DNA of 64,000 nucleotides, from NCBI RefSeq assembly GCF_029906345.1, contig NZ_JARYGY010000002.1, positions 525,901 through 589,900 on the forward strand. Reading direction: 5' to 3'. The translations under genes and the position numbers were made by a program. The stretch comes from Aquimarina mycalae. Its GTDB lineage: Bacteria > Bacteroidota > Bacteroidia > Flavobacteriales > Flavobacteriaceae. How positions within the stretch are numbered: the stretch's first letter is position 1; each line of letters starts with the position of its first letter. Of the stretch, positions 53,589 to 63,185 are shown piece after piece. The notes beneath the pieces were generated by a model that was not told where the DNA came from, did not search any database, and worked only from the letters and a program-made list of their open reading frames with translations.

Positions 53589-56414
53589 ATGTCACAAAAA
53601 CGTCTTTTCCTTCTAGATGCTTTCGCTCTTATTTTTCGCGGTTATTATGCTTTGATTAAAAACCCAAGAATCAATTCTAAAGGGCAAGATACATCCGCAA
53701 TCATGGGATTTGTCAATTCACTTTTTGATGTTATCAAAAGAGAAAAACCAGATCATCTTGCAGTTGCTTTTGATAAACAAGGTAGTAGGGATCGTTTAGA
53801 AATATTTCCAGAATACAAAGCGAATAGAGATGAAACTCCAGAAGCTATAAAAATTGCAGTTCCTATTATACAAGAAATATTAAAAGCCATGCATATTCCT
53901 ATTATTGAAGAAGCTGGTGTAGAAGCAGATGATTTAATTGGAACTATTGCAAAACAGGCGGAAAAAGAAGGATATCAGACTTACATGGTTACTCCTGACA
54001 AAGATTACGCACAATTGGTATCAGAAAATATTTTTATGTATCGCCCAGCCAGGATGGGAAATGGTATTGAAATATGGGGTATTCCTGAAGTACAAAAAAG
54101 ATTCGAGGTTGAACGACCAGAACAGGTAATCGACTACTTAGGAATGATGGGAGATGCTGTAGATAATATCCCAGGACTACCAGGTGTTGGAGATAAAACT
54201 GCTAAAAAGTTTATTGCTGCATATGGTTCTATGGAAGGACTTCTTGCCAACACAGATAAATTGAAAGGCAAAATGAAAGAAAAAGTAGAAGCTAATGCCG
54301 AATTAGGGTTACTTTCTAAAAAACTGGCTACAATTATTCTTGATTGTGATGTTACTTTTGATGCAAAAGATTACGAGATTTCTAAACCTGATGCAAAAAA
54401 AGTAGGGGAAATCTTCGAAGAACTGGAGTTTAGAAGATTAACAGACCAATTTACTAAAATTTTCTTTCCTTCAGAAACAGCAGCAACCCAAAGCACAACA
54501 CCTTCTTCTAAAAAACAACCAGAGCAAGCAGGTGCGGGTCAATTTTCGTTGTTTGGAGATAATCAAGAAACTAGCACTTCATCTACCTCATTTTCTAATA
54601 GAAAAACAATTGTAAATACAGAGCATTTTTATCAAAGTATTGCACCCGGAATGGCAATGAAGTTATTTCTTCAGAATTTACAGAAACAAAAAAATGTCTG
54701 TTTTGACACTGAAACCACAGGTCTTGATCCATTAACTGCAGAATTAGTAGGTATCGCTTTTTCGTGGGAAGCAGGAAAAGGGTTTTATATCCCATTTCCA
54801 GAGGATCGTAACGAAGCTCAAGAATTAATTGAACAATTAAGACCATTTTTTGAAGCTTCAAACATTACTAAAATTGGCCAGAACCTAAAATACGACATCA
54901 AAGTATTGGCAAAATATAATATCGAAGTAAAAGGACCGCTTTTTGACACCATGCTAGCTCATTATCTTATCAATCCAGATATGAGACATAATATGGATGT
55001 ACTTTCAGAAACGTACCTTAATTACACTCCTGTTTCTATTACTGAATTGATTGGTAAAAAAGGCAAGAATCAACTATCGTTTAGAGAAGTTCCTGCAGAA
55101 AAACAAACAGAATATGCAGTGGAAGATGCTGATATAACCTACCAACTCAAAGAGCATTTTACTCCAGAATTGAATGAGGCTAATATTTTATCTTTATTCG
55201 AAGATATCGAAGTGCCTTTATTACGTGTACTTGCCGATATGGAAATCGAAGGAATTAATCTCGATAAAAACTTTTTACAATCCCTTTCTGAAGAGTTAGA
55301 TAACGACATTAAAACATTAGAATCCAATATATATGCTGAAGCTGGAGAAGAATTCAATATTGCTTCTCCAAAACAATTAGGGATAATCCTTTTTGAAAAA
55401 ATGAAATTGGTAGATAAACCTAAGAAAACCAAAACAGGTCAATACTCCACCGCAGAAGATGTGCTATCATATCTAGCAAAAGATCATAAGATTATTCAGA
55501 ATATTTTAGATTTTCGAGGACTTTCTAAACTAAAAAGCACCTATGTAGATGCATTGCCGAATCAGGTAAACGAAACAACTGGTCACGTACATACTGATTA
55601 TATGCAAACCGTTGCAGCAACAGGTCGATTAAGCTCTAACAATCCTAACCTACAAAACATCCCGATCAGAACCGAACGTGGGCGACAGGTAAGGAAAGCT
55701 TTTATCCCTAGAAACGAAGAATATACCTTACTAGCTGCCGATTATTCTCAGATAGAATTAAGAATTATTGCTGCATTAAGTGAGGAAGAAACTATGATTA
55801 ATGCTTTTAAGAGTGGAGAAGATATTCATGCATCTACAGCCGCAAAAGTGTTCAATGTTCCTTTAGAGGAAGTAACCAGAGAACAACGTAGTAATGCCAA
55901 GACAGTAAACTTCGGAATTATATATGGTGTTTCGGCATTTGGATTAAGCAATCAAACAGACCTCTCTCGTAGTGAGGCGAAAGAACTAATTGACACCTAT
56001 TATAAAACGTATCCTAAATTACGGAACTATATGAGTGAATTAGTAGATTTTGCCAGAGAAAATGGATATGTTCAAACCGTTTTAGGAAGACGTCGATATC
56101 TAAAAGATATCAACTCTGGAAACGCAGTTGTTCGTGGAGCTGCAGAACGAAATGCAGTAAATGCACCAATTCAAGGAAGTGCTGCAGATATTATCAAAAT
56201 TGCTATGATTAATATCCACAATAAATTAAAAGAAGGGAATTACAAAACCAAAATGTTACTACAAGTGCATGATGAATTGGTTTTTGATGTCTATAAACCT
56301 GAATTAGAAGAAATACAGTCTCTCATAAAATCCGAAATGGAAAACGCTTATATCTTAGCGGTACCTTTGGATGTAGATATGGGATTAGGAAATAATTGGC
56401 TGGAAGCACACTAA
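53589..56414 (+). CDS. polA: DNA polymerase I
   Basis: Pol I fills gaps and removes RNA primers. The 941 residues contain all three domains. The 5' nuclease is at about 1-290 (LLDAFALIFRGYYAL, GVEADDLIGTIA, GDAVDNIPGLPGVGDKTA). The 3'-5' exonuclease lies at about 345-530 with the metal motif DTETTGLDP intact, so proofreading is expected. The polymerase runs from 560 to the end: TGRLSSNNPNLQNIP, motif A DYSQIELRI, motif B RSNAKTVNFGIIYG, motif C VHDE. A Ser/Thr/Gln-rich linker near 295-340 joins the first two domains. It stands between the candidate RNA and the TerC-family gene. Confidence 0.98.
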   Translation: MSQKRLFLLDAFALIFRGYYALIKNPRINSKGQDTSAIMGFVNSLFDVIKREKPDHLAVAFDKQGSRDRLEIFPEYKANRDETPEAIKIAVPIIQEILKAMHIPIIEEAGVEADDLIGTIAKQAEKEGYQTYMVTPDKDYAQLVSENIFMYRPARMGNGIEIWGIPEVQKRFEVERPEQVIDYLGMMGDAVDNIPGLPGVGDKTAKKFIAAYGSMEGLLANTDKLKGKMKEKVEANAELGLLSKKLATIILDCDVTFDAKDYEISKPDAKKVGEIFEELEFRRLTDQFTKIFFPSETAATQSTTPSSKKQPEQAGAGQFSLFGDNQETSTSSTSFSNRKTIVNTEHFYQSIAPGMAMKLFLQNLQKQKNVCFDTETTGLDPLTAELVGIAFSWEAGKGFYIPFPEDRNEAQELIEQLRPFFEASNITKIGQNLKYDIKVLAKYNIEVKGPLFDTMLAHYLINPDMRHNMDVLSETYLNYTPVSITELIGKKGKNQLSFREVPAEKQTEYAVEDADITYQLKEHFTPELNEANILSLFEDIEVPLLRVLADMEIEGINLDKNFLQSLSEELDNDIKTLESNIYAEAGEEFNIASPKQLGIILFEKMKLVDKPKKTKTGQYSTAEDVLSYLAKDHKIIQNILDFRGLSKLKSTYVDALPNQVNETTGHVHTDYMQTVAATGRLSSNNPNLQNIPIRTERGRQVRKAFIPRNEEYTLLAADYSQIELRIIAALSEEETMINAFKSGEDIHASTAAKVFNVPLEEVTREQRSNAKTVNFGIIYGVSAFGLSNQTDLSRSEAKELIDTYYKTYPKLRNYMSELVDFARENGYVQTVLGRRRYLKDINSGNAVVRGAAERNAVNAPIQGSAADIIKIAMINIHNKLKEGNYKTKMLLQVHDELVFDVYKPELEEIQSLIKSEMENAYILAVPLDVDMGLGNNWLEAH

Positions 56415-56479
56415 AAACTTGTAACTTCTTATTGTAATTTCGTACTTATACATAAAACTAACCAATCTTTATTCAATTT

Positions 56480-57310
56480 ATGGAACAATTACTTACCATT
56501 GATAGTTTATTCACTTTATTAATGCTTGTTTTACTACAAGCTGTATTAGGTTTTGACAACCTTTTATATATTTCTTTAGAATCCAAAAAAGCGCCAGCAG
56601 AGAAACAGAGTTTCGTTCGTAAAATGGGTGTTGGACTAGCCATCATTCTACGTATTGTTTTACTTTTTGTACTTATGTCTCTCATACAGTTCTTTCAGGA
56701 TCCTTTTATGAGTCTTCATGATAATAACATTATCGAATTTGAATTTAATGTACATAGTGTCATCGTACTTGTTGGAGGTGTTTTTATTATCTATACCGCA
56801 ATAAAAGAGATATGGCATATGATGATGATGAAAGAACACGAAGACATCCATAAGGATGAAAATAAAGGTTCCACAAAAAAAATCATTTTCTGGATTGTGA
56901 TTATGAATCTAGTTTTTTCTTTTGACTCTATTCTTAGTGCCATGGCATTAACGAGTCATATGGAATACATTCCTCAATTAGTTTTAATGTCTATTGCTAT
57001 TGTTTTAGGAGGTGTTTTAATGATTGTCCTAGCAGATAAAGTATCTAATTTCCTTCAGAAAAACAGAATGTATGAAGTATTAGGTCTTTTTATATTATTT
57101 ATAGTTGGTATAATGTTATTATCAGAAGGTGGTCATCTGGCGCACTTACACCTTTTCAATAATGCTATTACACCAATGAGTAAAACTACGTTCTATTTTG
57201 TAATTGTGGTTTTAGTGATAGTAGATATTGTACAAGGACGTTATCAGAAAAACTTATTAGCTAAACAACAACATCTGGAAAAATTATCTGAAAACAAAGA
57301 AGAGCACTAA
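56480..57310 (+). CDS. TerC-family integral membrane protein
   Basis: A 276-residue protein with seven to eight membrane helices and the two acidic family motifs: LGFDNLLYISL near residue 24 and FSFDSILSAMALT near 154. A charged His/Lys/Glu loop near 115-130 separates helices 3 and 4. TerC proteins have been tied to tellurite resistance and to manganese efflux or metal loading of exported proteins; the closer YceF/YkoY branch handles Mn2+. No ter cluster surrounds this gene, so metal handling is the more likely role. It lies 65 bp after polA and ends at a strong terminator. Confidence 0.9.
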   Translation: MEQLLTIDSLFTLLMLVLLQAVLGFDNLLYISLESKKAPAEKQSFVRKMGVGLAIILRIVLLFVLMSLIQFFQDPFMSLHDNNIIEFEFNVHSVIVLVGGVFIIYTAIKEIWHMMMMKEHEDIHKDENKGSTKKIIFWIVIMNLVFSFDSILSAMALTSHMEYIPQLVLMSIAIVLGGVLMIVLADKVSNFLQKNRMYEVLGLFILFIVGIMLLSEGGHLAHLHLFNNAITPMSKTTFYFVIVVLVIVDIVQGRYQKNLLAKQQHLEKLSENKEEH

Positions 57311-57330
57311 ACCTTTTCATTTAATAGTAC

Positions 57331-57367
57331 AAAAAAGTGCTTCTGCAGAAAACAGAAGCACTTTTTT
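57331..57367. terminator. Terminator between the TerC gene and the lipocalin-like gene
   Basis: A 15-bp perfect stem, AAAAAAGTGCTTCTG (57331-57345) with its complement (57353-57367) around CAGAAAA. It is T-rich on both exits, so it can serve the plus-strand TerC gene and the minus-strand lipoprotein gene. Confidence 0.92.
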
Positions 57368-57389
57368 ATTTACTTAAATTCATAAATTA

Positions 57390-57878
57390 TCATTGTCTTG
57401 TAAACACTAATGCTACTTGCCCTAAATCAGCCACGGTATCTGTAAAAGAAAGTGTAGTTTCTGTTAATACTATGGTTACTGTATTTACATTCATTCCTGT
57501 TGGAGTAAATGTCAATTCATCCCCATCTAAGCTCCAAGTTCCTGTTTCTGTAAGTGTATTGCCTGTGCATTCTGCTGTTACCACAGGAAGTGGTCCAGAA
57601 GTATCTACATTCACAGTAATTTCTGTTACGTCCTGACTATACGTATTATCATCACTTACTGTAATTGTATCTTCGAAACAAGGCAACTCCTCTAATAAAT
57701 TAGTAGATGCCATTCCATCCATATTCAAGTCAACAGGTAGTACTCCTGAAGCAGAAGTAAGTTGCCAAGTCCCAACTATAGAAATCGTAGTTGGATCTCC
57801 TCCATTATCATCATCAGAGCTACAAGAAGTAAAAAATAATGCAATAGAAATTGCGAAAAGAAAAAAATTGGTTTTCAT
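57390..57878 (-). CDS. Lipocalin-like lipoprotein
   Basis: A 162-residue lipoprotein. The signal is MKTNFFLFAISIALFFTSC with the anchor Cys at 19, followed by SSDDDNGG, the acidic stretch that in Bacteroidota favours export to the cell surface. The mature part begins ISIVGTWQLTSASG, a lipocalin-like opening, and continues with alternating beta strands (TGTWSLDGDELTFTPTG, TIVLTETTLSFTDTV). Lipocalin-like domains of this type are common in flavobacterial lipoproteins and their ligand is generally unknown. It stands 90 bp downstream of the serine hydrolase on the same strand. Confidence 0.85.
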   Translation of the reverse strand: MKTNFFLFAISIALFFTSCSSDDDNGGDPTTISIVGTWQLTSASGVLPVDLNMDGMASTNLLEELPCFEDTITVSDDNTYSQDVTEITVNVDTSGPLPVVTAECTGNTLTETGTWSLDGDELTFTPTGMNVNTVTIVLTETTLSFTDTVADLGQVALVFTRQ

Positions 57879-57968
57879 AATATGAGTTTTAATTAGTAAC
57901 GAGTTATTATTAATTCTTAGTATCTACAAAATAAATACATTTAAACACTTAAACCCATCTGTTTTAGC

Positions 57969-59162
57969 TTAACCACCCGTAGTTGCAGTAAAAAAATCAT
58001 AATAATTTAAAAAAGTAGGGATCACAGGACCATTAAAAGTATTCGGGCCATTGAACAAAACACAAACAGCAACTCTGTTCTCAAGATCTACCATCAACTG
58101 TGTTTTATATTGATTTACGTTTCCGCCGTGATAAATAATTCTTCTTCCTCTGTAATCCAATACTCGCCAGCCCTTAGCATAATAAGAATCTGTAACTCCA
58201 TCCCATAAGTTCACATATGTATCCTTATTACTAGTACAAATCATAGGGTTAAAAATTTCAGTCAAGCTTTCTTCAGAAATTATATCAGGTCTATATCCCA
58301 ATAATACCTTTAAGTATTCTGACATGTCCGATATAGATGCATTAATTCCTCCTGCAGCGGCAACATTATAATAGTTTTTATGAATATCTGTTAGATAGTA
58401 CTTTTTCGAATAATGATTCCACTTATGAGGCAAGGCAACATTCGTATTGTTTTTAATATTGGCATACGTACTTGAAGCATTGTTCATTCCCATTGGCACA
58501 AACAATCTTTCTTTAAGTAAGGTTTCAAAAGATTTTCCTGTTCCATTTTCCATTATCTTTTCTATAATAGAAAATGCTGCATTTTGGTATTCATATTCAG
58601 CACCTTCCTTTGCTACCACACCATTTCTTTTAAAATTAGAAATAATACTCTTTAAAGGCAATCCTTTGTGTATCAGCTTAGAGTTTGTATACTTATAAAA
58701 TCCCGCAGTATGAGACAATAGATGATTAACTTTCAATCGATTTGCTTGGGCTTTATCTTTTAAATCAAAATCTTTTACAGATTCTTTGACTCCTTGTTTC
58801 CATTGCAATTCATTGCGATCTACAAGATTTCCAGCAAGTACAGATGTTACCCCTTTGGATAAACTCGCTATTCTAAAAACTGTATGTACATCTACAGAAT
58901 CTGTTGTATGTATTTTTTTTACCCCAAAACCTTTTTTATAGATCACTGTAGAATCTTTAACAATAACGACAGCTGCTCCAGGACATTCAGAAACATTAAA
59001 ATTGGTGGTAAAAAATCGCTCATAATGATCCAGAAAAAAAGATAAAGAATCCGTTTTCTGTTTTACAAATTTTTGTTCTACAACCACTTCTTTTTCTTCC
59101 ATTTTAGAGGTAGTACATCCAACGATACAGATAGAAACAAAAAGGCCTAAAATATTCTTCAT
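57969..59162 (-). CDS. Serine hydrolase, class C beta-lactamase family, lipoprotein
   Basis: A 397-residue periplasmic or surface enzyme of the beta-lactamase/DD-peptidase fold. A lipoprotein signal (MKNILGLFVSICIVGC, Cys at 16) is followed by the nucleophile motif SLSK (about residues 99-102), the YxN motif in YQNAAFS (about 193) and a C-terminal HGG (about 343) replacing the KTG of lactamases. That pattern is typical of esterases and peptidases of this family rather than true beta-lactamases. It probably acts on a D-amino acid peptide or ester; the substrate is not known. A hairpin abuts its start codon. Confidence 0.9.
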   Translation of the reverse strand: MKNILGLFVSICIVGCTTSKMEEKEVVVEQKFVKQKTDSLSFFLDHYERFFTTNFNVSECPGAAVVIVKDSTVIYKKGFGVKKIHTTDSVDVHTVFRIASLSKGVTSVLAGNLVDRNELQWKQGVKESVKDFDLKDKAQANRLKVNHLLSHTAGFYKYTNSKLIHKGLPLKSIISNFKRNGVVAKEGAEYEYQNAAFSIIEKIMENGTGKSFETLLKERLFVPMGMNNASSTYANIKNNTNVALPHKWNHYSKKYYLTDIHKNYYNVAAAGGINASISDMSEYLKVLLGYRPDIISEESLTEIFNPMICTSNKDTYVNLWDGVTDSYYAKGWRVLDYRGRRIIYHGGNVNQYKTQLMVDLENRVAVCVLFNGPNTFNGPVIPTFLNYYDFFTATTGG

Positions 59163-59163
59163 A

Positions 59164-59184
59164 CAGCAATGATCTTAATTGCTG
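59164..59184 (-). other. Hairpin immediately before the serine hydrolase start codon
   Basis: CAGCAAT-N7-ATTGCTG ends 1 nt before the ATG at 59162. If it forms in the message it would cover the ribosome entry region and could limit translation. Confidence 0.4.
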
Positions 59185-59240
59185 CAAAATACATTTAAAA
59201 ATGTTTTATGTAAAAACTTTCTTGGAAGCTTTTTATAATT

Positions 59241-61937
59241 TTATAAAACAAATCTATATGTAGCTTTAATTAAAAATGTATTATCTGGTTGTTGATCCAA
59301 AATTTGATTATCCAAACTCCTAAACAAATGGTCTCCAGGATCTCCTAAACCGGTTACTCCTTGCGACCATACCAGAAAAATCTCTGAACCTGGAATATAT
59401 TCCCAACGCAATACCAGATTTGATCTAAATTGCACAAAGGCAAAATCGGGATTACCAATGGTATAATCAACAGTTCCATCCCTATTTTCATCTACCGAAT
59501 ATACATCATCAGCAAAAGAAATCTGATTATCATCATACAAGGTAATTCGCTCGTTCAAATCGTTTGATATTGGGTTATTTACATAGTTGAAATCCTTATA
59601 TCTTCCTCTGGATATAAATGGTTGTCCATAATATTGAATAGTAAGATTTGGGTTTAGATTATAATTAAGACGTATACTTGCACTTAAAGTTTGTTGATCA
59701 ATTCTAGCAGTAATATATCGAGGTGTTCCCGCAAAATCAGTCTCGGTTACATACTGCGTTTTATTAGGGTTTCTAGTAAACTCAGGGTTTAAAGAAACAC
59801 TAAACGCATTAAAAGGTTGATATCTCAATCTAAGAACATAGCGTTGAAAAGAAAAATTATTCTGTCGCGCCTGCGAATTCACATGCCCCATTGTGAAACT
59901 AAACTTTTTTCTTTGGTCAGAACCAAAAAACAACACTCCGATATTTTCTTGTGAAAAACGAAAACGCGGTCCTCCTCGTAGGATTGTATTCGTAAAAATT
60001 CTTGGTTTATGAATATATTCTACTTCTGTCCACCAATTATTAGTATAACTCATAAAACCACTTAATCCATATTGTATTCTATTATAATTCCCTTCAAAAT
60101 CAAATGTAGAAAACTGATTAAAATTAATGTTCCCTCTTCTATACCATTTTGTAGGTTTCAGAAACAGATAACGAACATTAGTAAACTGTCTAATCTCATC
60201 CGCTTGTCTTAAGAACCCTACATCATTTAATTCTAGTTCTGGAGAACGCCAAAACAAGCCACCTTCATATCGCCAATTTCCTCCTCCTGTTTTACCTCCA
60301 AGAATCTTACCTCCAGTTCCAGTTAGCGATGTACGATTAGGGTCTACCTCAACATGATCAGCATCCACTCGATTAAATAAATGTGTAAGTGAATTCTGAG
60401 TAGCTTCAATTGATTCTTTAGAACCTTCAACATGACTGGTTACAATACTACCCAGCACAAAATACTTTCTATCTTTCCAATTATGCCTAAAATCCAAACC
60501 ACCAGTGTACGCTGATTTTCTTAAAAAGTTTAGATTATTTTCTCTTAATCCAGCTAACTCAGAGGTTTCATCGGTATCTGGATTATCATAATCTATATTC
60601 AGTATATCTCCAAGATCACGATTCGTAGCAGTAAAAATACCACCAATGTATGTATTGCGATCATTAAAATCTTTTTGCAACCTACCTACAAAATAGTTCG
60701 TTAGTGGCTCTACTATTGTTTCTCGCCTGTTTCCATCGACATCTTGTATTTTTGCTATTTCTCTTTCTGTAACACTTTCTAAAATACCAATAGACCATCC
60801 ATTCTTGGTTTTACCGCTAAACTTAGCAGCTCCTAATATTGTTGTATTATTAGGTCTATCAACAAACTCTGTATTAATTGGACTGGAGCCAATAGAGCCT
60901 TGTGGATTTCGACCAATTCTTCGCGAATAAAATACATTGTCCTGACCATTAGCAAATCGATAATCAAAAATATTCTTGTTCTCCACAAAAAAAGGTCGTT
61001 GTTCTCTAAAGAAAATTTGAAAACCATCTAAAGCTATTGCCGCAGGATCCGCCTCAACTTGACCAAAATCAGGATTCACTGTTAAATCCATAGTAAGATC
61101 ATTGGTAATACCAATTTTAGCATCCAAACCTCCATTTAACTTAAAATCATCTCCATCTCTAAATGGATTACCTTCTTCTTCTGGAAAGGTATCATATTGA
61201 GTAACTGCAAAAGGTTGAATTTCTAACTGCTTTTGTGGTTCGATATTGATCAAGCCGTGTAATTCTCCAAATTCACTAACCCATCCAGGCGCATCCTGAG
61301 GAACACGTTGCCATACAGATCGCTCTTCTTGTCTAAAAAATCTTCGAGTGAATTGAAGTCCCCAAATTTGTTCTTTACTTTTTCCAAATTTTAATTGACT
61401 TAAAGGTATTTTTACTTCGGCAGTCCAACCTTCATTATCAATATTACTAGCAGCATACCATATTGGGTTCCAACTACTATCCCAATTATTGCCATTATTA
61501 GATATAAACTCATCACCTTTTACTCCTGCGGCGGTAATTGTAAAAGAAAAACCTGTACGTTTATCATGATAACTATCTAAATTCATTTCTACCCAATCAC
61601 CAGCAAAACCATCTCTTCTAGATAATCTCTTTTCAATCTTATCTGGTTCTGTATCATAACATCTATACGCTACATAAAGATATTTCTGATCATATATTAT
61701 TTTAAATTTTGTCTGTTGGCTTGGCGGTGTATTTTCATCAGGTCGATTTTCAATAAAATCTCCAGACCATTCAACCAAATCCCACGCTGGTTCATCGATT
61801 AATCCATTAATAGTTGGCACTTCTGATTCATTAAGTGGCTTGGTTGTATAAATCCTCTTTTTTACAATGGTTGAATCTTGCGCATTCATAAATAATGTAA
61901 AAAGGAAGAATCCTAACACTTGAATAGTGTACTTCAT
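59241..61937 (-). CDS. DUF5916 outer-membrane protein with N-terminal CBM9-like domain
   Basis: An 898-residue exported protein counted from ATG 61937, chosen because it begins a clean signal peptide (MKYTIQVLGFFLFTLFMNAQ); the ATG at 61976 would add 13 polar residues in front. Residues about 25-210 look like a carbohydrate-binding module family 9 sandwich (NGLIDEPAWDLVEWSGDFIENRPDE, YDQKYLYVAYRCYD). The rest (about 220-898, DUF5916) alternates short strands, contains DGFQIFFREQRPFFVENK, and ends in an aromatic residue pattern (TYRFVL) like an outer-membrane barrel. Members are very common in Bacteroidota but not well characterised. No partner gene is obvious beside it. Confidence 0.87.
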   Translation of the reverse strand: MKYTIQVLGFFLFTLFMNAQDSTIVKKRIYTTKPLNESEVPTINGLIDEPAWDLVEWSGDFIENRPDENTPPSQQTKFKIIYDQKYLYVAYRCYDTEPDKIEKRLSRRDGFAGDWVEMNLDSYHDKRTGFSFTITAAGVKGDEFISNNGNNWDSSWNPIWYAASNIDNEGWTAEVKIPLSQLKFGKSKEQIWGLQFTRRFFRQEERSVWQRVPQDAPGWVSEFGELHGLINIEPQKQLEIQPFAVTQYDTFPEEEGNPFRDGDDFKLNGGLDAKIGITNDLTMDLTVNPDFGQVEADPAAIALDGFQIFFREQRPFFVENKNIFDYRFANGQDNVFYSRRIGRNPQGSIGSSPINTEFVDRPNNTTILGAAKFSGKTKNGWSIGILESVTEREIAKIQDVDGNRRETIVEPLTNYFVGRLQKDFNDRNTYIGGIFTATNRDLGDILNIDYDNPDTDETSELAGLRENNLNFLRKSAYTGGLDFRHNWKDRKYFVLGSIVTSHVEGSKESIEATQNSLTHLFNRVDADHVEVDPNRTSLTGTGGKILGGKTGGGNWRYEGGLFWRSPELELNDVGFLRQADEIRQFTNVRYLFLKPTKWYRRGNINFNQFSTFDFEGNYNRIQYGLSGFMSYTNNWWTEVEYIHKPRIFTNTILRGGPRFRFSQENIGVLFFGSDQRKKFSFTMGHVNSQARQNNFSFQRYVLRLRYQPFNAFSVSLNPEFTRNPNKTQYVTETDFAGTPRYITARIDQQTLSASIRLNYNLNPNLTIQYYGQPFISRGRYKDFNYVNNPISNDLNERITLYDDNQISFADDVYSVDENRDGTVDYTIGNPDFAFVQFRSNLVLRWEYIPGSEIFLVWSQGVTGLGDPGDHLFRSLDNQILDQQPDNTFLIKATYRFVL

Positions 61938-62129
61938 GATGATTAGTTTTGTTGATTGATGTTTAATAGAAGACATAAATTATGAATCTTTGTCACAGTT
62001 ATGTTAGTCATTTAGTAAAATATTAACATGAAAATGAAATTTAGAAAGCCAAAACGATAAAAAAATATCAGATTATTGATCTATCTGAAAACCAATGGAT
62101 CATACTTATAAAATAATATCAATTACCTG

Positions 62130-62160
62130 TTTGCTATATAAATATATAATTGTACATTTG
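62130..62160 (+). promoter_or_regulatory. Promoter of rplM-rpsI
   Basis: TTTG-N19-TACATTTG, an exact consensus match, 51 bp upstream of the GTG start of rplM. The short leader shows no clear structure. Confidence 0.85.
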
Positions 62161-62211
62161 CACCCCTATTTTATATAGGAAAGGAATGTTTAATTAGTAA
62201 AATTAGTTAGT

Positions 62212-62667
62212 GTGGACACATTAAGTTACAAGACAGTATCTGCCAACAAGGCAACCGTTTCAAAAGAATGGTTACATATAGATGCTGAAGGACAGACTTT
62301 AGGACGTCTATCTTCTGTAGTAGCAATACTACTTAGAGGAAAGCGTAAGCCTAACTTTACCCCACACGTTGATTGCGGTGACAATGTAATTATTACAAAT
62401 GCCGAAAAAATCAACTTAACAGGAAAAAAGTGGACAGATAAATCGTATATCCGTCACACTGGATATCCTGGAGGGCAAAGAAGTCTTACTGCTCAGGAGT
62501 TATTTGACAAAAACCCAGAGCGTTTAATCGAAAAAGCGGTAAAAGGAATGTTACCTAAAAACAAATTAGGAGCAGAATTATTCCGTAATTTAAAGGTTTA
62601 TGCTGGAGCAGATCACAATCAAGATGCTCAGCAGCCAAAAACTATTAACTTAAAAGAATTTAAGTAA
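62212..62667 (+). CDS. rplM: 50S ribosomal protein L13
   Basis: L13 is an early-assembly protein of the large ribosomal subunit. The 151 residues show the family core: [48 protein letters not shown], then [12 protein letters not shown] and [11 protein letters not shown]. The start is GTG at 62212, which gives the usual flavobacterial N-terminus [16 protein letters not shown]. It overlaps the rpsI start by one base (TAATG), so the two are coupled. Confidence 0.98.
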   Translation: MDTLSYKTVSANKATVSKEWLHIDAEGQTLGRLSSVVAILLRGKRKPNFTPHVDCGDNVIITNAEKINLTGKKWTDKSYIRHTGYPGGQRSLTAQELFDKNPERLIEKAVKGMLPKNKLGAELFRNLKVYAGADHNQDAQQPKTINLKEFK

Positions 62668-63053
62668 TGGAAGTTATTCACAAAATTGGTCGTAGAAAAA
62701 CGGCTGTAGCTCGAATATACCTTAAAGAAGGTTCTGGAAAAGTTACGATCAACAAGAAAGATCTTAACGATTACTTTACTACTGCTACTTTACAATACAA
62801 AGTGAACCAACCTTTTGCTTTAACAAGCAACGAGGACAAATACGATGTAAATGTAAATGTATATGGTGGTGGAATTACAGGACAAGCTGAGGCGGTTCGT
62901 TTAGCAATATCCAGAGCGGTATGTGAACTAGACGAAGAAAACAGAGCAATCCTTAAACCAGAAGGTTTATTGACCAGAGATCCTAGAATGGTTGAGCGTA
63001 AGAAATTCGGACAGAAGAAAGCTCGTAAGAAATTCCAGTTCTCTAAACGTTAA
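62667..63053 (+). CDS. rpsI: 30S ribosomal protein S9
   Basis: S9 lies in the small-subunit head, and its C-terminal tail reaches the P-site tRNA. The 128 residues have the opening IGRRKTAVARIYLKEGSGKVTINKKDL, the mid segment VNVYGGGITGQAEAVRLAISRAV, and the basic C-terminus KKFGQKKARKKFQFSKR with the conserved final Lys-Arg. It is coupled to rplM by the TAATG overlap. Confidence 0.98.
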   Translation: MEVIHKIGRRKTAVARIYLKEGSGKVTINKKDLNDYFTTATLQYKVNQPFALTSNEDKYDVNVNVYGGGITGQAEAVRLAISRAVCELDEENRAILKPEGLLTRDPRMVERKKFGQKKARKKFQFSKR

Positions 63054-63101
63054 TTTATTAAAACAGTATTTGTTGTTATCCCCTATTATAGGGAGTTAGT
63101 T

Positions 63102-63157
63102 TAGCATCTAAATACTCAAGGCCATATCGCAAAACGATAGCCACTTGGGTATTGCTA
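63102..63157 (+). promoter_or_regulatory. Structured leader RNA upstream of rpsB
   Basis: Three nested stems fit in the rpsB leader: TAGC/GCTA and AATAC/GTATT with a bulge of 5 nt, then CAAG/CTTG, then GGC/GCC with TATCG/CGATA capped by the loop CAAAA. The element ends 28 nt before the rpsB ATG. Such leaders in front of ribosomal protein operons often bind the encoded protein for feedback control. A smaller hairpin CCCTA/TAGGG lies at 63081-63093. Confidence 0.55.
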
Positions 63158-63185
63158 ATTCAACAGAACGTAAACTATTACAAAA

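Noticed and set aside
62068-62088. TCAGAT-N9-ATCTGA upstream of the rplM promoter
   Set aside because: Short arms in AT-rich sequence upstream of the promoter; nothing to distinguish it from chance.
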